A DNA stretch of 64,000 nucleotides from positions 3,534,001 through 3,598,000 of the forward strand of contig NZ_RAPS01000001.1 in assembly GCF_003610255.1 (NCBI RefSeq). Direction: 5' to 3'. The position numbers and the translations under genes were made by a program. Position 1 is the first letter of the stretch. The number at the start of each line of letters is the position of its first letter. This DNA comes from Streptomyces sp. TLI_171 (lineage in GTDB: Bacteria > Actinomycetota > Actinomycetes > Streptomycetales > Streptomycetaceae). Under the pieces are notes generated by a model, which was not told the origin of the DNA, did not search any database, and saw only the letters and a program-made list of their open reading frames with translations. Below, piece by piece: positions 43,704-53,515 of this stretch.

Positions 43704-46241
43704 TCAGGCGGCTCCCCCGGGCGCCCCGGCCGCGGGCAGGGTGAGCAGCATGGTGGTGCCGCCGCCGGGCGTGTCCTCGACGTCGAGGGTGCCGCCCATC
43801 GCCTCGGCGAGGCCGCGGGAGAGCGCGAGCCCGAGGCCGACGCCGGTGGTGTTGTCGGTGTCGCCGAGGCGCTGGAACGGCAGGAAGATCCGGTCCCGGT
43901 CGGCGGGCGGGATGCCGGGGCCGCGGTCGACGACCCGGATCTCGACCCGGTCGGCGTGCGCGGAGGCGGTGACCAGGACGGGCGCGCCGGGTGCGTTGTG
44001 CCGGCAGGCGTTGGTGATCACGTTGGCGAGGACGCGTTCCAGCAGCGGCGGGTCGGCGAGCACCGGCGGGGCGGTGTCCAGGCCGAGCGGCTGGACGGGG
44101 GCGTCGGGGTCGGCCAGCGAGTCGAGGGCGGCGGGCAGGACCTCGTCCAGGTGGGTGGGCCGCAGGTGCAGGGTGAGGGCTCCGGCCTGCAGCCGGCTCA
44201 GGTCGAGCAGGTTGTCGACCAGCCGGGTGAGCCTGAGCAGGGACTCGTCGGCGAGGGCCAGCAGTTCGGCCCGGTCCTCGTCGGAGAACTCGACCTCGGG
44301 GCTGCGCAGCGAGCCGACCGAGGCGAGGGCGGCGGCCAGCGGGGTGCGCAGGTCGTGGCTGACGGCGGCGAGCAGCGCGGTGCGCATCCGGTCGGCGGCG
44401 CGGATCGGTTCGACCTCGGCGGCGGCGGTGGCCAGCCGGTCGCGTTCCAGCGCGGCGGCGAGGTGCGCGCCGAACGCGACGAGCACCCGGTGGTCGGTGT
44501 CGGACAGCCGGCGCCCGGTGAGCAGCAGCAGCGCGTCCTCCCCGACGGCCAGCTCGGTGGTCTCCGGGCCGGCGCCGCTCGTTGACGTTGCGTCGGTCCT
44601 CGCGACCGGCTCGCCGGTCGCCCGGTCCAGCAGGGCGGCGGAGTCCAGGCCGAACGCGGTGCGGGTGCGTTCCAGCAGGGCCGGGACGGCGTCGGCGCCG
44701 CGCAGCACGGAGCCGGCCAGGGTGGAGAGGGTCTCGGCCTCGGCGGTGGCGCGGGCGGCCCGGGCGGTCTGCCGGCCCGCGTGGTCGACGACGGTGGAGA
44801 CGCAGAGCGCGACGGCGGCGAACACGGCGAGCGCGATGAAGTTGTTGGCCTCGCCGATGGTGAAGGTGTGCACCGGCGGGATGAAGTAGTAGTTCAGCAG
44901 CAGCGAGGCGACCAGGGAGGCCAGCAGCGCGGACAGCGCGCCGCCGAGCAACGCCACGGCGACCACGCCGAGTTGGAAGATCAGCGCGTCGGTGGTGAGG
45001 TTCAGCGCGGTGTGCGACTGGGAGAGTGCGACGGTCAGCAGCGAGGGCACCGCGACTCCGGCGGCGAACCCGAGCAGGGTGCGCCGCCGGGAGTGCCGGC
45101 GGCCCAGCGCGGGCAGCCGGCCGCGGCCGGTGAACGCGTGGGTGACCATGTGGACGTCGATGTCCGCGGACCGGCCGACGGTGGTCTCGCCGATGCCGGG
45201 TCCGGTGAGGAAGCGGTTGACCCGGCCGCGCCGGCTGGTGCCGAGGACCAGCTGGGTGGCGTCCCGGGCCCGGGCGAAGGCCAGCAGCGCCTCCGGGATG
45301 TCGTCGCCGACCACCACGTGGTAGCTCCCGCCGAGGGACTCCACCAGGCCGCGCTGCTCGGCGAGTCGACCGGGCGAGGCCCCGGCCAGGCCGTCGCTGC
45401 GGCTGACGTGCACGGCCAGCAGTTCGCCGCCCGCGGTGCGGTCCGCGATCCGGGCGGCGCGGCGGATCAGGGTGGCGCCCTCGGGGCCGCCGGTGAGCGC
45501 GACCACGACGCGTTCGCGGGTCTCCCAGACCCGGTCGATGTTGTGCACGGCCCGGTAGTCGCGCAGTCCCTCGTCGACCCGGCCGGCCAGCCACAGCAGG
45601 GCGAGTTCGCGCAGCGCGGTCAGGTTGCCGACCCGGAAGTAGTTGGCGAGCGCGGCGTCGACCTTCTCCGCCCGGTACACGTTGCCGTGGGCCAGGCGGC
45701 GGCGCAGCGCCTGCGGGGCCATGTCGACCAGCTCGATCTGGTCGGCGCAGCGCACCACCTCGTCGGGGACGGTCTCGCGCTGCGGAACGCCGGTGATCTT
45801 CTGGACGACGTCGTTCAGCGACTCCAGGTGCTGGATGTTGACGGTGGTGATGACGTCGATGCCCGCCGCGAGCAGTTCCTCGACGTCCTGCCAGCGCTTG
45901 GCGTGCCGGCCGCCGGGCACGTTGGTGTGGGCGAGCTCGTCGACCAGGGCGAGTTCGGGGCGGCGGGCCAGCAGCGCGTCCAGGTCCAGTTCCGGGAACT
46001 CGGCGCCGCGGTACTGCCGTACGGTGCGCGGGAGTTGCTCCAGCCCGTCGAGCAGCTCGGCGGTGCGCGGCCGGCTGTGGGTCTCCAGCCAGCCGACCAC
46101 CACGTCGGTGCCGCGCTGCCGGCGGCGGTGCGCCTCGTCCAGCATCCGGTAGGTCTTGCCGACGCCGGGGGCCGCGCCGAGGTAGACCCTCAGCCGGCCC
46201 CGGCGACGAGCGGGTTGGCCGGCGGTGTGACGCTCCGTCAC
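43704..46241 (-). CDS. kdpD: Osmosensitive K+ channel histidine kinase KdpD
   Basis: An 845-residue sensor kinase. In order it has the KdpD N-domain with Walker A GAAPGVGKTY (residues 21-30), a universal-stress-like domain, the DUF4118 membrane region near residues 395-475, a GAF-like section, the phospho-accepting His in SHDLRTPL near residue 627, and an HATPase domain with DRGPGIP. It senses low K+ and would phosphorylate KdpE. The GTG at 46241 overlaps the kdpC stop by GTGA. No kdpE or other response regulator gene follows or occurs in this window, which is unusual. Confidence 0.95.
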   Translation of the reverse strand: MTERHTAGQPARRRGRLRVYLGAAPGVGKTYRMLDEAHRRRQRGTDVVVGWLETHSRPRTAELLDGLEQLPRTVRQYRGAEFPELDLDALLARRPELALVDELAHTNVPGGRHAKRWQDVEELLAAGIDVITTVNIQHLESLNDVVQKITGVPQRETVPDEVVRCADQIELVDMAPQALRRRLAHGNVYRAEKVDAALANYFRVGNLTALRELALLWLAGRVDEGLRDYRAVHNIDRVWETRERVVVALTGGPEGATLIRRAARIADRTAGGELLAVHVSRSDGLAGASPGRLAEQRGLVESLGGSYHVVVGDDIPEALLAFARARDATQLVLGTSRRGRVNRFLTGPGIGETTVGRSADIDVHMVTHAFTGRGRLPALGRRHSRRRTLLGFAAGVAVPSLLTVALSQSHTALNLTTDALIFQLGVVAVALLGGALSALLASLVASLLLNYYFIPPVHTFTIGEANNFIALAVFAAVALCVSTVVDHAGRQTARAARATAEAETLSTLAGSVLRGADAVPALLERTRTAFGLDSAALLDRATGEPVARTDATSTSGAGPETTELAVGEDALLLLTGRRLSDTDHRVLVAFGAHLAAALERDRLATAAAEVEPIRAADRMRTALLAAVSHDLRTPLAAALASVGSLRSPEVEFSDEDRAELLALADESLLRLTRLVDNLLDLSRLQAGALTLHLRPTHLDEVLPAALDSLADPDAPVQPLGLDTAPPVLADPPLLERVLANVITNACRHNAPGAPVLVTASAHADRVEIRVVDRGPGIPPADRDRIFLPFQRLGDTDNTTGVGLGLALSRGLAEAMGGTLDVEDTPGGGTTMLLTLPAAGAPGGAA

Positions 46242-46846
46242 CTCAGCTCTGCCACGGCCTGGTTGAGCGTGACCACGTTGACGCCGGGCTGGCCGAGGAA
46301 GCCCAGCGAGCGACCGTCGGTGTGCTTCTCGATCAGCTGGTTCACCGTGCCGACCGGAAGGCCTCGCTCCCTGGCCACCCGGCCCGCCTGCTCCTCGGCG
46401 TAGGCGACCGAGATGTGCGGGTCGAGACCGGAGCCGGAGGCGGTCAGCGCGTCGGCGGGGACGCTCGCCGGGTCCACGCCGTCGAAGGCGGCGACGGCGG
46501 CGCGGCGTTCCTCGACGGCCTTCAGCAGTCCCCCGCTGTTCGGGCCCAGGTTGGACGCGCCGGAGGCGGCCGGGTCATGGCCGCCGGCGGAGGGCCGGGG
46601 CTGGAACCACTTCGGGTCGGGCTGCGACGGGTCGTCGGCGTTGGCCTTCGGCAGGTCGAAGCCCTGGCCGAGCAGGCTGGAGCCGACCTCCTTGCCGCCG
46701 GTCTTCACGATCGAGCCGTTCGCCTCGGAGGTGAAAGCGAGTTGGCCGACTCCGGTGACCAGCAGCGGGTAGGCGATGCCGAGGATCACGGTCATCACCA
46801 GCAGCATCCGCAGCGCGGTGAGGTGGGTACGGAGAAAAGTGGGCAT
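46238..46846 (-). CDS. kdpC: K+-transporting ATPase subunit C
   Basis: A 202-residue KdpC: one N-terminal membrane helix (LRMLLVMTVILGIAYPLLVTG) and a periplasmic domain with FQPRPSA, ASGASNLGPNS and ALTASGSGLDPHIS, all family signatures. It stabilises the KdpAB complex and raises its affinity. The ATG at 46846 lies 13 bp after kdpB, and the stop overlaps kdpD. Confidence 0.95.
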   Translation of the reverse strand: MPTFLRTHLTALRMLLVMTVILGIAYPLLVTGVGQLAFTSEANGSIVKTGGKEVGSSLLGQGFDLPKANADDPSQPDPKWFQPRPSAGGHDPAASGASNLGPNSGGLLKAVEERRAAVAAFDGVDPASVPADALTASGSGLDPHISVAYAEEQAGRVARERGLPVGTVNQLIEKHTDGRSLGFLGQPGVNVVTLNQAVAELR

Positions 46847-46859
46847 GGTCGCTGGCCTC

Positions 46860-48950
46860 TCAGCTCAGGCCGGGGATGAACTGGACGATCAGGTCGATGA
46901 GTTTGATGCCGACGAACGGGACCACCAGGCCACCAAGTCCGTAGATCCCGATGTTCCGGGCCAGCAGCGAACTCGCGTCGGACGGGCGGTACTTGACGCC
47001 GCGCAGGGCGAGCGGGATCAGGCCGACGATGACCAGGGCGTTGAAGACGATCGCCGAGGTGATCGCGGAGGTCGGGCTGTGCAGGCCCATGATGTTGAGG
47101 TGGCGCAGGCCCGGGTACACGCCCGCGAACATCGCCGGGATGATCGCGAAGTACTTGGCCACGTCGTTGGCGATCGAGAAGGTCGTCAACGCGCCCCGGG
47201 TGATCAGCAGTTGCTTGCCGATCTCGACGATCTCGATCAGCTTGGTGGGGTTGGAGTCCAGGTCCACCATGTTGCCGGCCTCCTTGGCCGCCATGGTGCC
47301 GGTGTTCATCGCCACGCCGACGTCGGCCTGCGCGAGCGCCGGGGCGTCGTTGGTGCCGTCGCCGGTCATCGCGACCAGCTTGCCGCCCTCCTGCTCCTTC
47401 TTGATCAGCGCCATCTTGTCCTCGGGAGTGGCCTCGGCGAGGAAGTCGTCCACGCCCGCCTCCTGCGCGATCGCCCGGGCCGTCAGCGGGTTGTCGCCGG
47501 TGATCATCACGGTCTTGATGCCCATCCGGCGCAGCTCGTCGAAGCGCTCGCGCATGCCCTCCTTCACCACGTCCTTGAGGTGGATCACCCCGAGGACCCG
47601 GGCCGCTCCCCCGCCCTCGCGCTCCGCCACCACCAGCGGCGTGCCGCCGGCGCCGGAGATCCCGTCGACCAGCTCCGTCACCTCCGCGCCGACGCTGCCG
47701 CCGTGCTCGGCCACCCAGCCGGCGACCGACCCGGCCGCGCCCTTGCGGACCTGGCGGCCGTCCACGTCGACGCCGGACATCCGGGTCTGCGCGGTGAACG
47801 GCACCCAGACGGCGTGCGCCAACTCGCCCTGGGCGCGGGCCCGCAGGCCGTACGCCGTCTTGGCGAGGACCACGATCGAGCGGCCCTCCGGGGTCTCGTC
47901 CGCGAGCGAGGACAGCTGCGCGGCGTCCGCCAGCTCCTCGACGGGAACGCCCGGTGCGGGGCGGAACTCGGCGGCCTGCCGGTTGCCGAGGGTGATGGTG
48001 CCGGTCTTGTCCAGCAGCAGCGTGTTGACGTCGCCGGCGGCCTCGACGGCCCGGCCGGACATGGCGAGCACGTTGCGCTGCACCAGCCGGTCCATGCCCG
48101 CGATGCCGATCGCCGAGAGCAGCGCGCCGATGGTGGTCGGGATCAGCGCCACGATCAGCGCCACCAGCACGATCGTCGACTGCGGGGCGCCCGCGTAGGT
48201 CGCCATCGGCTGGAGCGTCACCACGGCGATCAGGAACACGACGGTCAGCGAGGCCAGCAGGATGTTCAGCGCGATCTCGTTCGGCGTCTTCTGCCGGGCC
48301 GCGCCCTCCACCAGGGCGATCATCCGGTCGATGAAGGTCTTGCCCGGCTCCGAGCCGATCTTCACCACGATCCGGTCGGACAGCACCTTGGTGCCGCCGG
48401 TGACCGCGGACCGGTCGCCGCCGGACTCGCGGATCACCGGAGCGGACTCGCCGGTGATCGCCGACTCGTCGACGCTGGCCACGCCCTCCACCACGTCACC
48501 GTCGCCGGGGATCACCTGACCGGCCTCGACCACCACGTGGTCGCCGAGCCGCAGCGCCGTGCCCGCGACCTCCTCCTCGGTGTCACCCGCGGGCCAGTCG
48601 ACGAGCCTTCGGGCGACCGCCTCGGTCTTGGTCTTGCGCAGGGTGTCGGCCTGCGCCTTGCCGCGCCCTTCGGCGACGGCCTCGGCCAGGTTGGCGAACA
48701 CGGTGGTCAGCCAGAGCCACGCGGTGATCGCCCAGGCGAAGACGGACGGGTCGGCGATCGCGGCGACGGTGGTGACCACCGAGCCGACCTCGACCACGAA
48801 CATCACCGGGTTCTTCACCATCACCCGGGGGTCGAGCTTCTTCACCGCGTCCGGCAGGGACGTGGCGATCAGCTTCGGATCGAGCAGGCCACCGGAGGCC
48901 CGGTGCGGCGCCTGCTGGGCGGGCGCGGGTTCAAGCGTGCTGGTGGACAT
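46860..48950 (-). CDS. kdpB: K+-transporting ATPase subunit B
   Basis: A 696-residue P-type ATPase that drives K+ import through KdpA. It carries the actuator motif TGES, the phosphorylated Asp in DKTGT near residue 312, the nucleotide-binding domain and [10 protein letters not shown] near residue 530. Its ATG shares a base with the kdpA stop (TGATG), so the genes are translationally coupled. Length and motifs are typical. Confidence 0.97.
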   Translation of the reverse strand: MSTSTLEPAPAQQAPHRASGGLLDPKLIATSLPDAVKKLDPRVMVKNPVMFVVEVGSVVTTVAAIADPSVFAWAITAWLWLTTVFANLAEAVAEGRGKAQADTLRKTKTEAVARRLVDWPAGDTEEEVAGTALRLGDHVVVEAGQVIPGDGDVVEGVASVDESAITGESAPVIRESGGDRSAVTGGTKVLSDRIVVKIGSEPGKTFIDRMIALVEGAARQKTPNEIALNILLASLTVVFLIAVVTLQPMATYAGAPQSTIVLVALIVALIPTTIGALLSAIGIAGMDRLVQRNVLAMSGRAVEAAGDVNTLLLDKTGTITLGNRQAAEFRPAPGVPVEELADAAQLSSLADETPEGRSIVVLAKTAYGLRARAQGELAHAVWVPFTAQTRMSGVDVDGRQVRKGAAGSVAGWVAEHGGSVGAEVTELVDGISGAGGTPLVVAEREGGGAARVLGVIHLKDVVKEGMRERFDELRRMGIKTVMITGDNPLTARAIAQEAGVDDFLAEATPEDKMALIKKEQEGGKLVAMTGDGTNDAPALAQADVGVAMNTGTMAAKEAGNMVDLDSNPTKLIEIVEIGKQLLITRGALTTFSIANDVAKYFAIIPAMFAGVYPGLRHLNIMGLHSPTSAITSAIVFNALVIVGLIPLALRGVKYRPSDASSLLARNIGIYGLGGLVVPFVGIKLIDLIVQFIPGLS

Positions 48951-50611
48951 CAGTGGAGACCTTCTGCGATCGGCCCGAGGGCCAGGGCCGGGAAGTAGGT
49001 GAGGCCGACGACGATCAGCACCACACCGGAGAGCAGTCCGACGAACAGCGGCTTGTGCGTGGGCAGGGTGCCCGCGCTCGCCGGCACCGGCTGCTGCCTG
49101 GCCAGCGAACCCGCCAGCGCCAGCACGAACACCATCGGCAGGAACCGTCCGAACACCATCGCCAGACCCAGCGCGGTGTCGTACCAGGTGGTGTTCACCG
49201 TGATGCCCGCGAACGCCGAACCGTTGTTGTTCGCCGCGGAGGTGAACGCGTACAGCACCTCGGAGAACCCGTGCGGGCCGGAGTTCAGCATCCCCGCCCG
49301 CTCACCGGGCAGGGCGATCGCCGTGCCCGCGCCGATCAGCACGATCGTCGGCGTGGTCAGGATGTACAGCGAGGCGAACTTCATCTCCCGGCCGCCGAGC
49401 TTCTTGCCCAGGTACTCCGGGGTCCGGCCGACCATCAGGCCCGCCACGAACACCGCGACGACCGCCAGGATCAGCATGCCGTACAGGCCGGAGCCGGTAC
49501 CGCCGGGCGCGATCTCGCCGAGCATCATGTTGAAGATCGTCAGACCGCCGCCGAGCGGCGTGAACGAGTCGTGGAAGGAGTTCACCGCGCCGGTCGAGGT
49601 CAGCGTGGTCGACGCCGCGAACAGGCTCGACCCCGCGATCCCGAAGCGCTGCTCCTTGCCCTCCATCGCCGCCCCGGCCGCCTGCAGCGCGCTGCCGCCG
49701 TGCCCGGCCTCGAAGAAGGTGATCAGCGTCGCCGACGCCACCCAGAACAGGCCCATCACCGCGACGATCGCGTAGCCCTGGCGGTGGTCGCCGACCATCC
49801 GGCCGAAGGTGCGCGGCAGCGAGAACGCGATCACCAGCAGCAGGAACACCTCCAGCAGGTTGCTGAAGCCGGTCGGATTCTCGAACGGGTGGGCCGAGTT
49901 GGCGTTGTAGAAGCCGCCGCCGTTGGTGCCCAGCAGCTTGATCGCCTCCTGCGACGCCACCGGCCCGCCCGGTATCGACTGCTGACCGCCCGTCAGCGTG
50001 GTCACCTGGTGGAAGCCGTGGAAGTTCTGCACCACCCCGTTGGCGACCAGCACCAGCGCGAAGACGACGGACAGCGGCAGCAGCAGGCGCAGCGAGATCC
50101 GGGTCAGGTCCACCCAGAAGTTGCCGACCCGGTCCGTGCGGTTGCGGGTGAACCCGCGGATCAGCGCCGCCACGATCGCGATGCCGACCGCCGCCGAGAC
50201 GAAGTTCTGCACCGCGAGGCCCGCCATCTGCACCAGGTGGCCCATCGCGGCCTCGCCGCTGTACGACTGCCAGTTGGTGTTGGTGGTGAACGAGATCGCG
50301 GTGTTCCAGGCCTGGTGCGCCGCCATCTCCGGCACGCCCAGCGACAGCAGCAGGTGCGTCTGCAGCCGGACCAGCCCGTACAGGAACAGCACCGAGAGCG
50401 CGGAGAACGCCAGCACCGACCGCAGGTACACCGGCCACCGCTGGTCGGCGTCCCCGTCCACCCCGACGACCTTGTAGAGGCCGCGCTCGATTCTCAGGTG
50501 CCTGGCGGAGGTGAGCAGCCCGGCGACGTAGTCGCCGAGCGGGCGGTAGCAGAGGGCCAGTGCGCCGACCAGGGCGAGCGCCTGCAGCCACCCGGCAAGA
50601 GTGGAGCCCAT
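48950..50611 (-). CDS. kdpA: K+-transporting ATPase subunit A
   Basis: A 553-residue K+-binding membrane subunit with about ten helices and four selectivity-filter loops, seen as [30 protein letters not shown] in outline, TSTGAVNS and [10 protein letters not shown]. It provides the high-affinity K+ entry path used when external potassium is scarce. The ATG at 50611 follows kdpF by one base. Confidence 0.97.
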   Translation of the reverse strand: MGSTLAGWLQALALVGALALCYRPLGDYVAGLLTSARHLRIERGLYKVVGVDGDADQRWPVYLRSVLAFSALSVLFLYGLVRLQTHLLLSLGVPEMAAHQAWNTAISFTTNTNWQSYSGEAAMGHLVQMAGLAVQNFVSAAVGIAIVAALIRGFTRNRTDRVGNFWVDLTRISLRLLLPLSVVFALVLVANGVVQNFHGFHQVTTLTGGQQSIPGGPVASQEAIKLLGTNGGGFYNANSAHPFENPTGFSNLLEVFLLLVIAFSLPRTFGRMVGDHRQGYAIVAVMGLFWVASATLITFFEAGHGGSALQAAGAAMEGKEQRFGIAGSSLFAASTTLTSTGAVNSFHDSFTPLGGGLTIFNMMLGEIAPGGTGSGLYGMLILAVVAVFVAGLMVGRTPEYLGKKLGGREMKFASLYILTTPTIVLIGAGTAIALPGERAGMLNSGPHGFSEVLYAFTSAANNNGSAFAGITVNTTWYDTALGLAMVFGRFLPMVFVLALAGSLARQQPVPASAGTLPTHKPLFVGLLSGVVLIVVGLTYFPALALGPIAEGLH

Positions 50612-50612
50612 G

Positions 50613-50702
50613 TCAGAACTTCTCCGGGTGGATCAGCGCGAGGACGAGGTACCCGACCAGCGCGGCGGCGACGATGAGACCAACGACGTTCTCGGCGGTC
50701 AC
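50613..50702 (-). CDS. kdpF: KdpF small membrane subunit
   Basis: A 29-residue single-helix protein with the KdpF pattern: [19 protein letters not shown] followed by HPEKF. It stabilises the KdpABC complex. It starts with GTG at 50702, overlapping the stop of a 27-codon ORF by GTGA, and ends one base before kdpA. Confidence 0.9.
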   Translation of the reverse strand: MTAENVVGLIVAAALVGYLVLALIHPEKF

Positions 50703-50782
50703 AGCTTCTCCACCCCCCGCGCGATCAGGGCGATGACGGCGAACACGGCAACCGTGACGCCGACGTAGATCAGGTCTGACAT
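50699..50782 (-). CDS. 27-residue membrane micro-ORF heading the kdp operon
   Basis: An ORF starting at the ATG at 50782, with GGTGG six bases upstream, and ending in a TGA that overlaps the kdpF GTG. The product is MSDLIYVGVTVAVFAVIALI followed by the basic-acidic tail ARGVEKL: one membrane helix with an N-terminal Asp, much like KdpF in design. The overlap and G/C-ending codons support translation. It is likely a second small Kdp-associated peptide or a coupling leader. Confidence 0.75.
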   Translation of the reverse strand: MSDLIYVGVTVAVFAVIALIARGVEKL

Positions 50783-50898
50783 GGCATCCACCAAGGTGGC
50801 TCGGACGAGGGCCCGCGGATTTCGCCGGCATGGTGAGCCAACCAGCGGATTTGACCGCTTCTACGGTTCCTGACGCCCCCCATACGGCCGCCCTCGCC

Positions 50899-50927
50899 GC
50901 CTTGACGCCCCTTTGACACCCCCGCCC
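50899..50927. promoter_or_regulatory. Shared TGAC-repeat element upstream of kdp
   Basis: GCCTTGACGCCCC at 50899-50911 is followed by TTTGACACCCCCGCCC, giving TTGAC direct repeats 11 bp apart. Nearly the same 29-bp element recurs at 52906-52934 between two universal stress genes. OmpR-class regulators, including KdpE, bind direct repeats of about this spacing. It is about 117 bp upstream of the first kdp ORF. Confidence 0.45.
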
Positions 50928-50971
50928 GGGCAGTCCCGTCCCGCCGGGCCGCCGCGGTGGATCCGGTCCGG

Positions 50972-51814
50972 CTAGGCGGCGGTCCGGGCGGCCAGGGTGG
51001 TGAGGGTCTCGCCGAGGGGGCGGTCCAGGCGGACGGTGGCGAGGTCGTCGCCGCGGGTGGCGCCGCGGGTGACGATGGCCACCGGCTTGCCGGTCTTCGC
51101 GGCGTGGCGGACGAACCGCAGGCCGGACATCACCGCGAGGGAGGAGCCGAGGACCAGGAGGGCGCGGCTCTCGTCGACCAGGCGGTAGCAGAGTTCCACC
51201 CGGGGCTTGGGGACGCTCTCGCCGAAGAACACGACGTCGGGCTTGAGGATGCCGCCGCAGGCGGTGCAGTCGGCGACGGTGAAGGAGTCGACCAGGTCGT
51301 CGGGGAGCTCGACGTCGCCGTCCGGGTTGATCCGGGAGCCGGCGTCGTGGAAGGCCGGGTTCAGGGCGGCGAGGCGGACGTCGAGCGCGGCGCGGCTGCT
51401 GGACGCGGCGCAGGTCAGGCAGACGACGCGGTCCAGTCCGCCGTGCAGTTCGACGGCGTCCGGCGTGCCGGCGGCGCGGTGCAGGCCATCCACGTTCTGG
51501 GTGATCACCGCCGAGACCCGGCCGGCCTCGCGCAGCCGCGCCACCGCGAGGTGGCCCGCGTTCGGACGGGCGCCGGCGATCACGCCGCGACCGGCGTGGC
51601 TGCGCGCCCAGTAACGGCGGCGGGCGGGCTCCCCCGCGACGAACTCCTGGTACGTCATCGGCGCCCGGTTCCGCCGGATCCCGTCCGGCCCCCGGTAGTC
51701 CGGGATCCCCGACTCGGTCGACAGCCCGGCCCCGCTCAGCACCACGACGCCCCCGCCCGCGAGCAGGTCGGCCACCGCGGAGATTCCGTCGTCGTGCGCA
51801 GTCATGCCTTCCAT
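50972..51814 (-). CDS. Sir2-family NAD-dependent protein deacetylase
   Basis: A 280-residue sirtuin. The NAD motif is GAGLSTESGIPDYRG (residues 28-42), the catalytic region QNVDGLH and HGG near residues 105-125, the zinc Cys pairs CLTC and CTAC near residues 132 and 183, and VFFGESVP and GSSLAV follow. It removes acyl groups from lysines, releasing nicotinamide and O-acyl-ADP-ribose. Acetyl-CoA synthetase, a classic target, is encoded at 20406. The ATG at 51814 is used; one at 51805 is possible. Confidence 0.93.
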   Translation of the reverse strand: MEGMTAHDDGISAVADLLAGGGVVVLSGAGLSTESGIPDYRGPDGIRRNRAPMTYQEFVAGEPARRRYWARSHAGRGVIAGARPNAGHLAVARLREAGRVSAVITQNVDGLHRAAGTPDAVELHGGLDRVVCLTCAASSSRAALDVRLAALNPAFHDAGSRINPDGDVELPDDLVDSFTVADCTACGGILKPDVVFFGESVPKPRVELCYRLVDESRALLVLGSSLAVMSGLRFVRHAAKTGKPVAIVTRGATRGDDLATVRLDRPLGETLTTLAARTAA

Positions 51815-51957
51815 TGTCCCCGCTCCCCGCCGAAACCGGACGGGCGCGAACGGCTAACGGCCCGGGCAGTGCCCCCACGCACCACCCGGGCCGCCCCCGG
51901 TTGCGGAAGCCCTGGCCCCCACAGCCCGAACTCCCGCCGTCTCCTTTGTACTTCTGT

Positions 51958-52308
51958 TTACGGCCGATGCAGAAGCCGTGTGCGGATCTTTCTGTCCGGC
52001 AGGCTCGCCAGCAGAGCCGCGCCCGCGAAGAACGCGAACCGGCCGGTCTCGGTCGCCCACCCGTTCCAACCGAGTTCCGCGTGCCGGTGTTCCACGAATC
52101 CGTTGTGGAACAGCCAGGCGGCCAGGCCGACGGACGCCGCGGCGGCGGGCCGGGAGCGGGCGCCGAGCGCCCAGCAGCCCGCGGCGTAGGCGGCGGTCGG
52201 GAGCCAGCCGTCGCGCAGTTCCCCCAGCAGCGCGAGGGCGAGCGTCAGCCCGGCGCCGCCGGCGAGGGCGACGGCGGTGGCGGGCGCGACGGACAGCCGG
52301 GTGGTCAC
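51958..52308 (-). CDS. Small multi-helix membrane protein
   Basis: A 116-residue protein with about three hydrophobic segments (TAVALAGGAGLTLALALLG, TAAYAAGCWALG, GRFAFFAGAALLASL) and a basic tail. No family recognised; its hydrophobicity pattern loosely recalls the membrane part of KdpD/DUF4118-type sensors. The GTG at 52308 overlaps the stop of the upstream universal stress gene by GTGA, so they are translated together. Confidence 0.7.
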   Translation of the reverse strand: MTTRLSVAPATAVALAGGAGLTLALALLGELRDGWLPTAAYAAGCWALGARSRPAAAASVGLAAWLFHNGFVEHRHAELGWNGWATETGRFAFFAGAALLASLPDRKIRTRLLHRP

Positions 52309-52823
52309 CGGCGGCCCTCAACCAGTTCGCGCAGCTCCGCGTCGACCCGACGCGCACTCAACCCGCGCAGATCCAGGGCGAGTTCCGGTCGCGGGACGAC
52401 CAGCACCGGGCAGCCGGCCCGGCGCAGGCACTGCGTGCCGACGGAGCCGCGCAGGCCACGGTGCAGCCAGGAGCCGGAGGGGCCGAGCACCAGCAGGTCG
52501 GTGGGCCGGCCGGCGGCGGCGAGCAGGACCGGGGCGGTGCGGCCGCGCACGGTGCGGGCGGCCAGCGGGACGCCCGGGTCGGCGCCGCCGAACGCTTCGG
52601 TCATCGCGTCGGCGAGGCAGGCGGTGGCGGCTTCGCGGACGGCGGCCAGCAGCGGCGGGCAGGGCGAGCGGCGGTGGCCGAACTCGCCGCTGGGCGGCTC
52701 CCAGGTGTGCAGGGCCAGCACCTCGCCGCCCGACCGCCGGGCTTCGGCGACGGCGCGGTGCAGGGCAGCGAGGCTGCCGAGCGAGCCGCTCACCCCGACC
52801 ACGACACGCATCCGCTGGGGCAT
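52305..52823 (-). CDS. Universal stress protein
   Basis: A 172-residue UspA-like protein. The start MPQRMRVVVGVSGSLGSLAAL, the central LLVLGPSGSWLHRGLRGSVG and CPVLVVP show the fold and a G-2x-G-9x-G(S/T)-like ATP-binding segment. GGAGGACGTG precedes the ATG at 52823. It is divergent from a second universal stress gene across a gap containing the shared TGAC element. Confidence 0.88.
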   Translation of the reverse strand: MPQRMRVVVGVSGSLGSLAALHRAVAEARRSGGEVLALHTWEPPSGEFGHRRSPCPPLLAAVREAATACLADAMTEAFGGADPGVPLAARTVRGRTAPVLLAAAGRPTDLLVLGPSGSWLHRGLRGSVGTQCLRRAGCPVLVVPRPELALDLRGLSARRVDAELRELVEGRR

Positions 52824-52905
52824 CACGTCCTCCGTCCTGGTGCGACGCGGGCCCCTCGGCCGGCGTCGGCTCCCAGCACACCGCCCGGCACCGGCCCCGC
52901 GCGCG

Positions 52906-52934
52906 GCCTTGACGCCCCCTGACGCCCACCGCCC
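52906..52934. promoter_or_regulatory. Shared TGAC-repeat element between divergent stress genes
   Basis: GCCTTGACGCCCC at 52906-52918 is identical to 50899-50911 and is followed by CTGACGCCCACCGCCC. Additional GAC units occur at 52941 and 52952. It lies 83 bp upstream of the leftward and 70 bp upstream of the rightward universal stress gene. Confidence 0.45.
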
Positions 52935-53004
52935 TTTTCCCGACGCCGCCTTGACGGGTGCCGGGCGTTCACTGGACTGGGGGGACAACGAGGAGGAGAC
53001 GGCG

Positions 53005-53448
53005 ATGGAACGCACCGTGGAGTTCCGGGTGGTGGTCGGCGTGGACGGCTCGCCGGCGAGTCTGGCGGCGCTGCGCCGGGCCGTCGCGGTGGCGGCGGCC
53101 CGCGACGCGGTGCTGGTGCCGCTGCTGGCGGGGCGGCCGGCCGGCCGTGCGGCCCGTCGGCTGCTGGACGCGGCGCTGCGGGCGGCGGTGGACGGCTGGC
53201 CGGGCGGGGTGCTGGTCCGTCCGGCGGTGGTTCCGGGGCCGGCCGGGCCGGCGCTGGTCGCGGCGGTGTCCGGCCCGGCCGACCTGCTGGTGCTGGGCGC
53301 GCCGGGGCGTCCGCGCCGCCCGCACCGGCACGGCGACCGCGCCGCCCGGTACTGCCGGGCTCACGCGCCCTGCTCGGTGCTGACCGTCGCCGCACCGCCC
53401 GCCGAGGCAGCACTGACCGCCAACTCGGCTTATCTGCAACCGAGTTGA
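53005..53448 (+). CDS. Short universal stress protein
   Basis: A 147-residue UspA-like protein: FRVVVGVDGSPASLAALRRA at the N terminus, DLLVLGAPGRP in the middle and CSVLTVA near the end. The ATP-binding loop is degenerate (GAPGRPRRPHRHGDRAA instead of Gly-rich), so nucleotide binding is uncertain. AGGAGG lies ten bases before the ATG at 53005. Confidence 0.82.
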   Translation: MERTVEFRVVVGVDGSPASLAALRRAVAVAAARDAVLVPLLAGRPAGRAARRLLDAALRAAVDGWPGGVLVRPAVVPGPAGPALVAAVSGPADLLVLGAPGRPRRPHRHGDRAARYCRAHAPCSVLTVAAPPAEAALTANSAYLQPS

Positions 53449-53515
53449 CTTGGAATACCGGAACCGGATTGGTTGATCCCGGAAAGCCTTTCAGCACCTC
53501 TCCGGGAGTGACACG

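Noticed and set aside
41491..45594. A 1367-codon leftward frame over serS, the kinase gene and kdpD
   Set aside because: Out-of-frame reading of kdpD and antisense of other genes; no recognisable domains.
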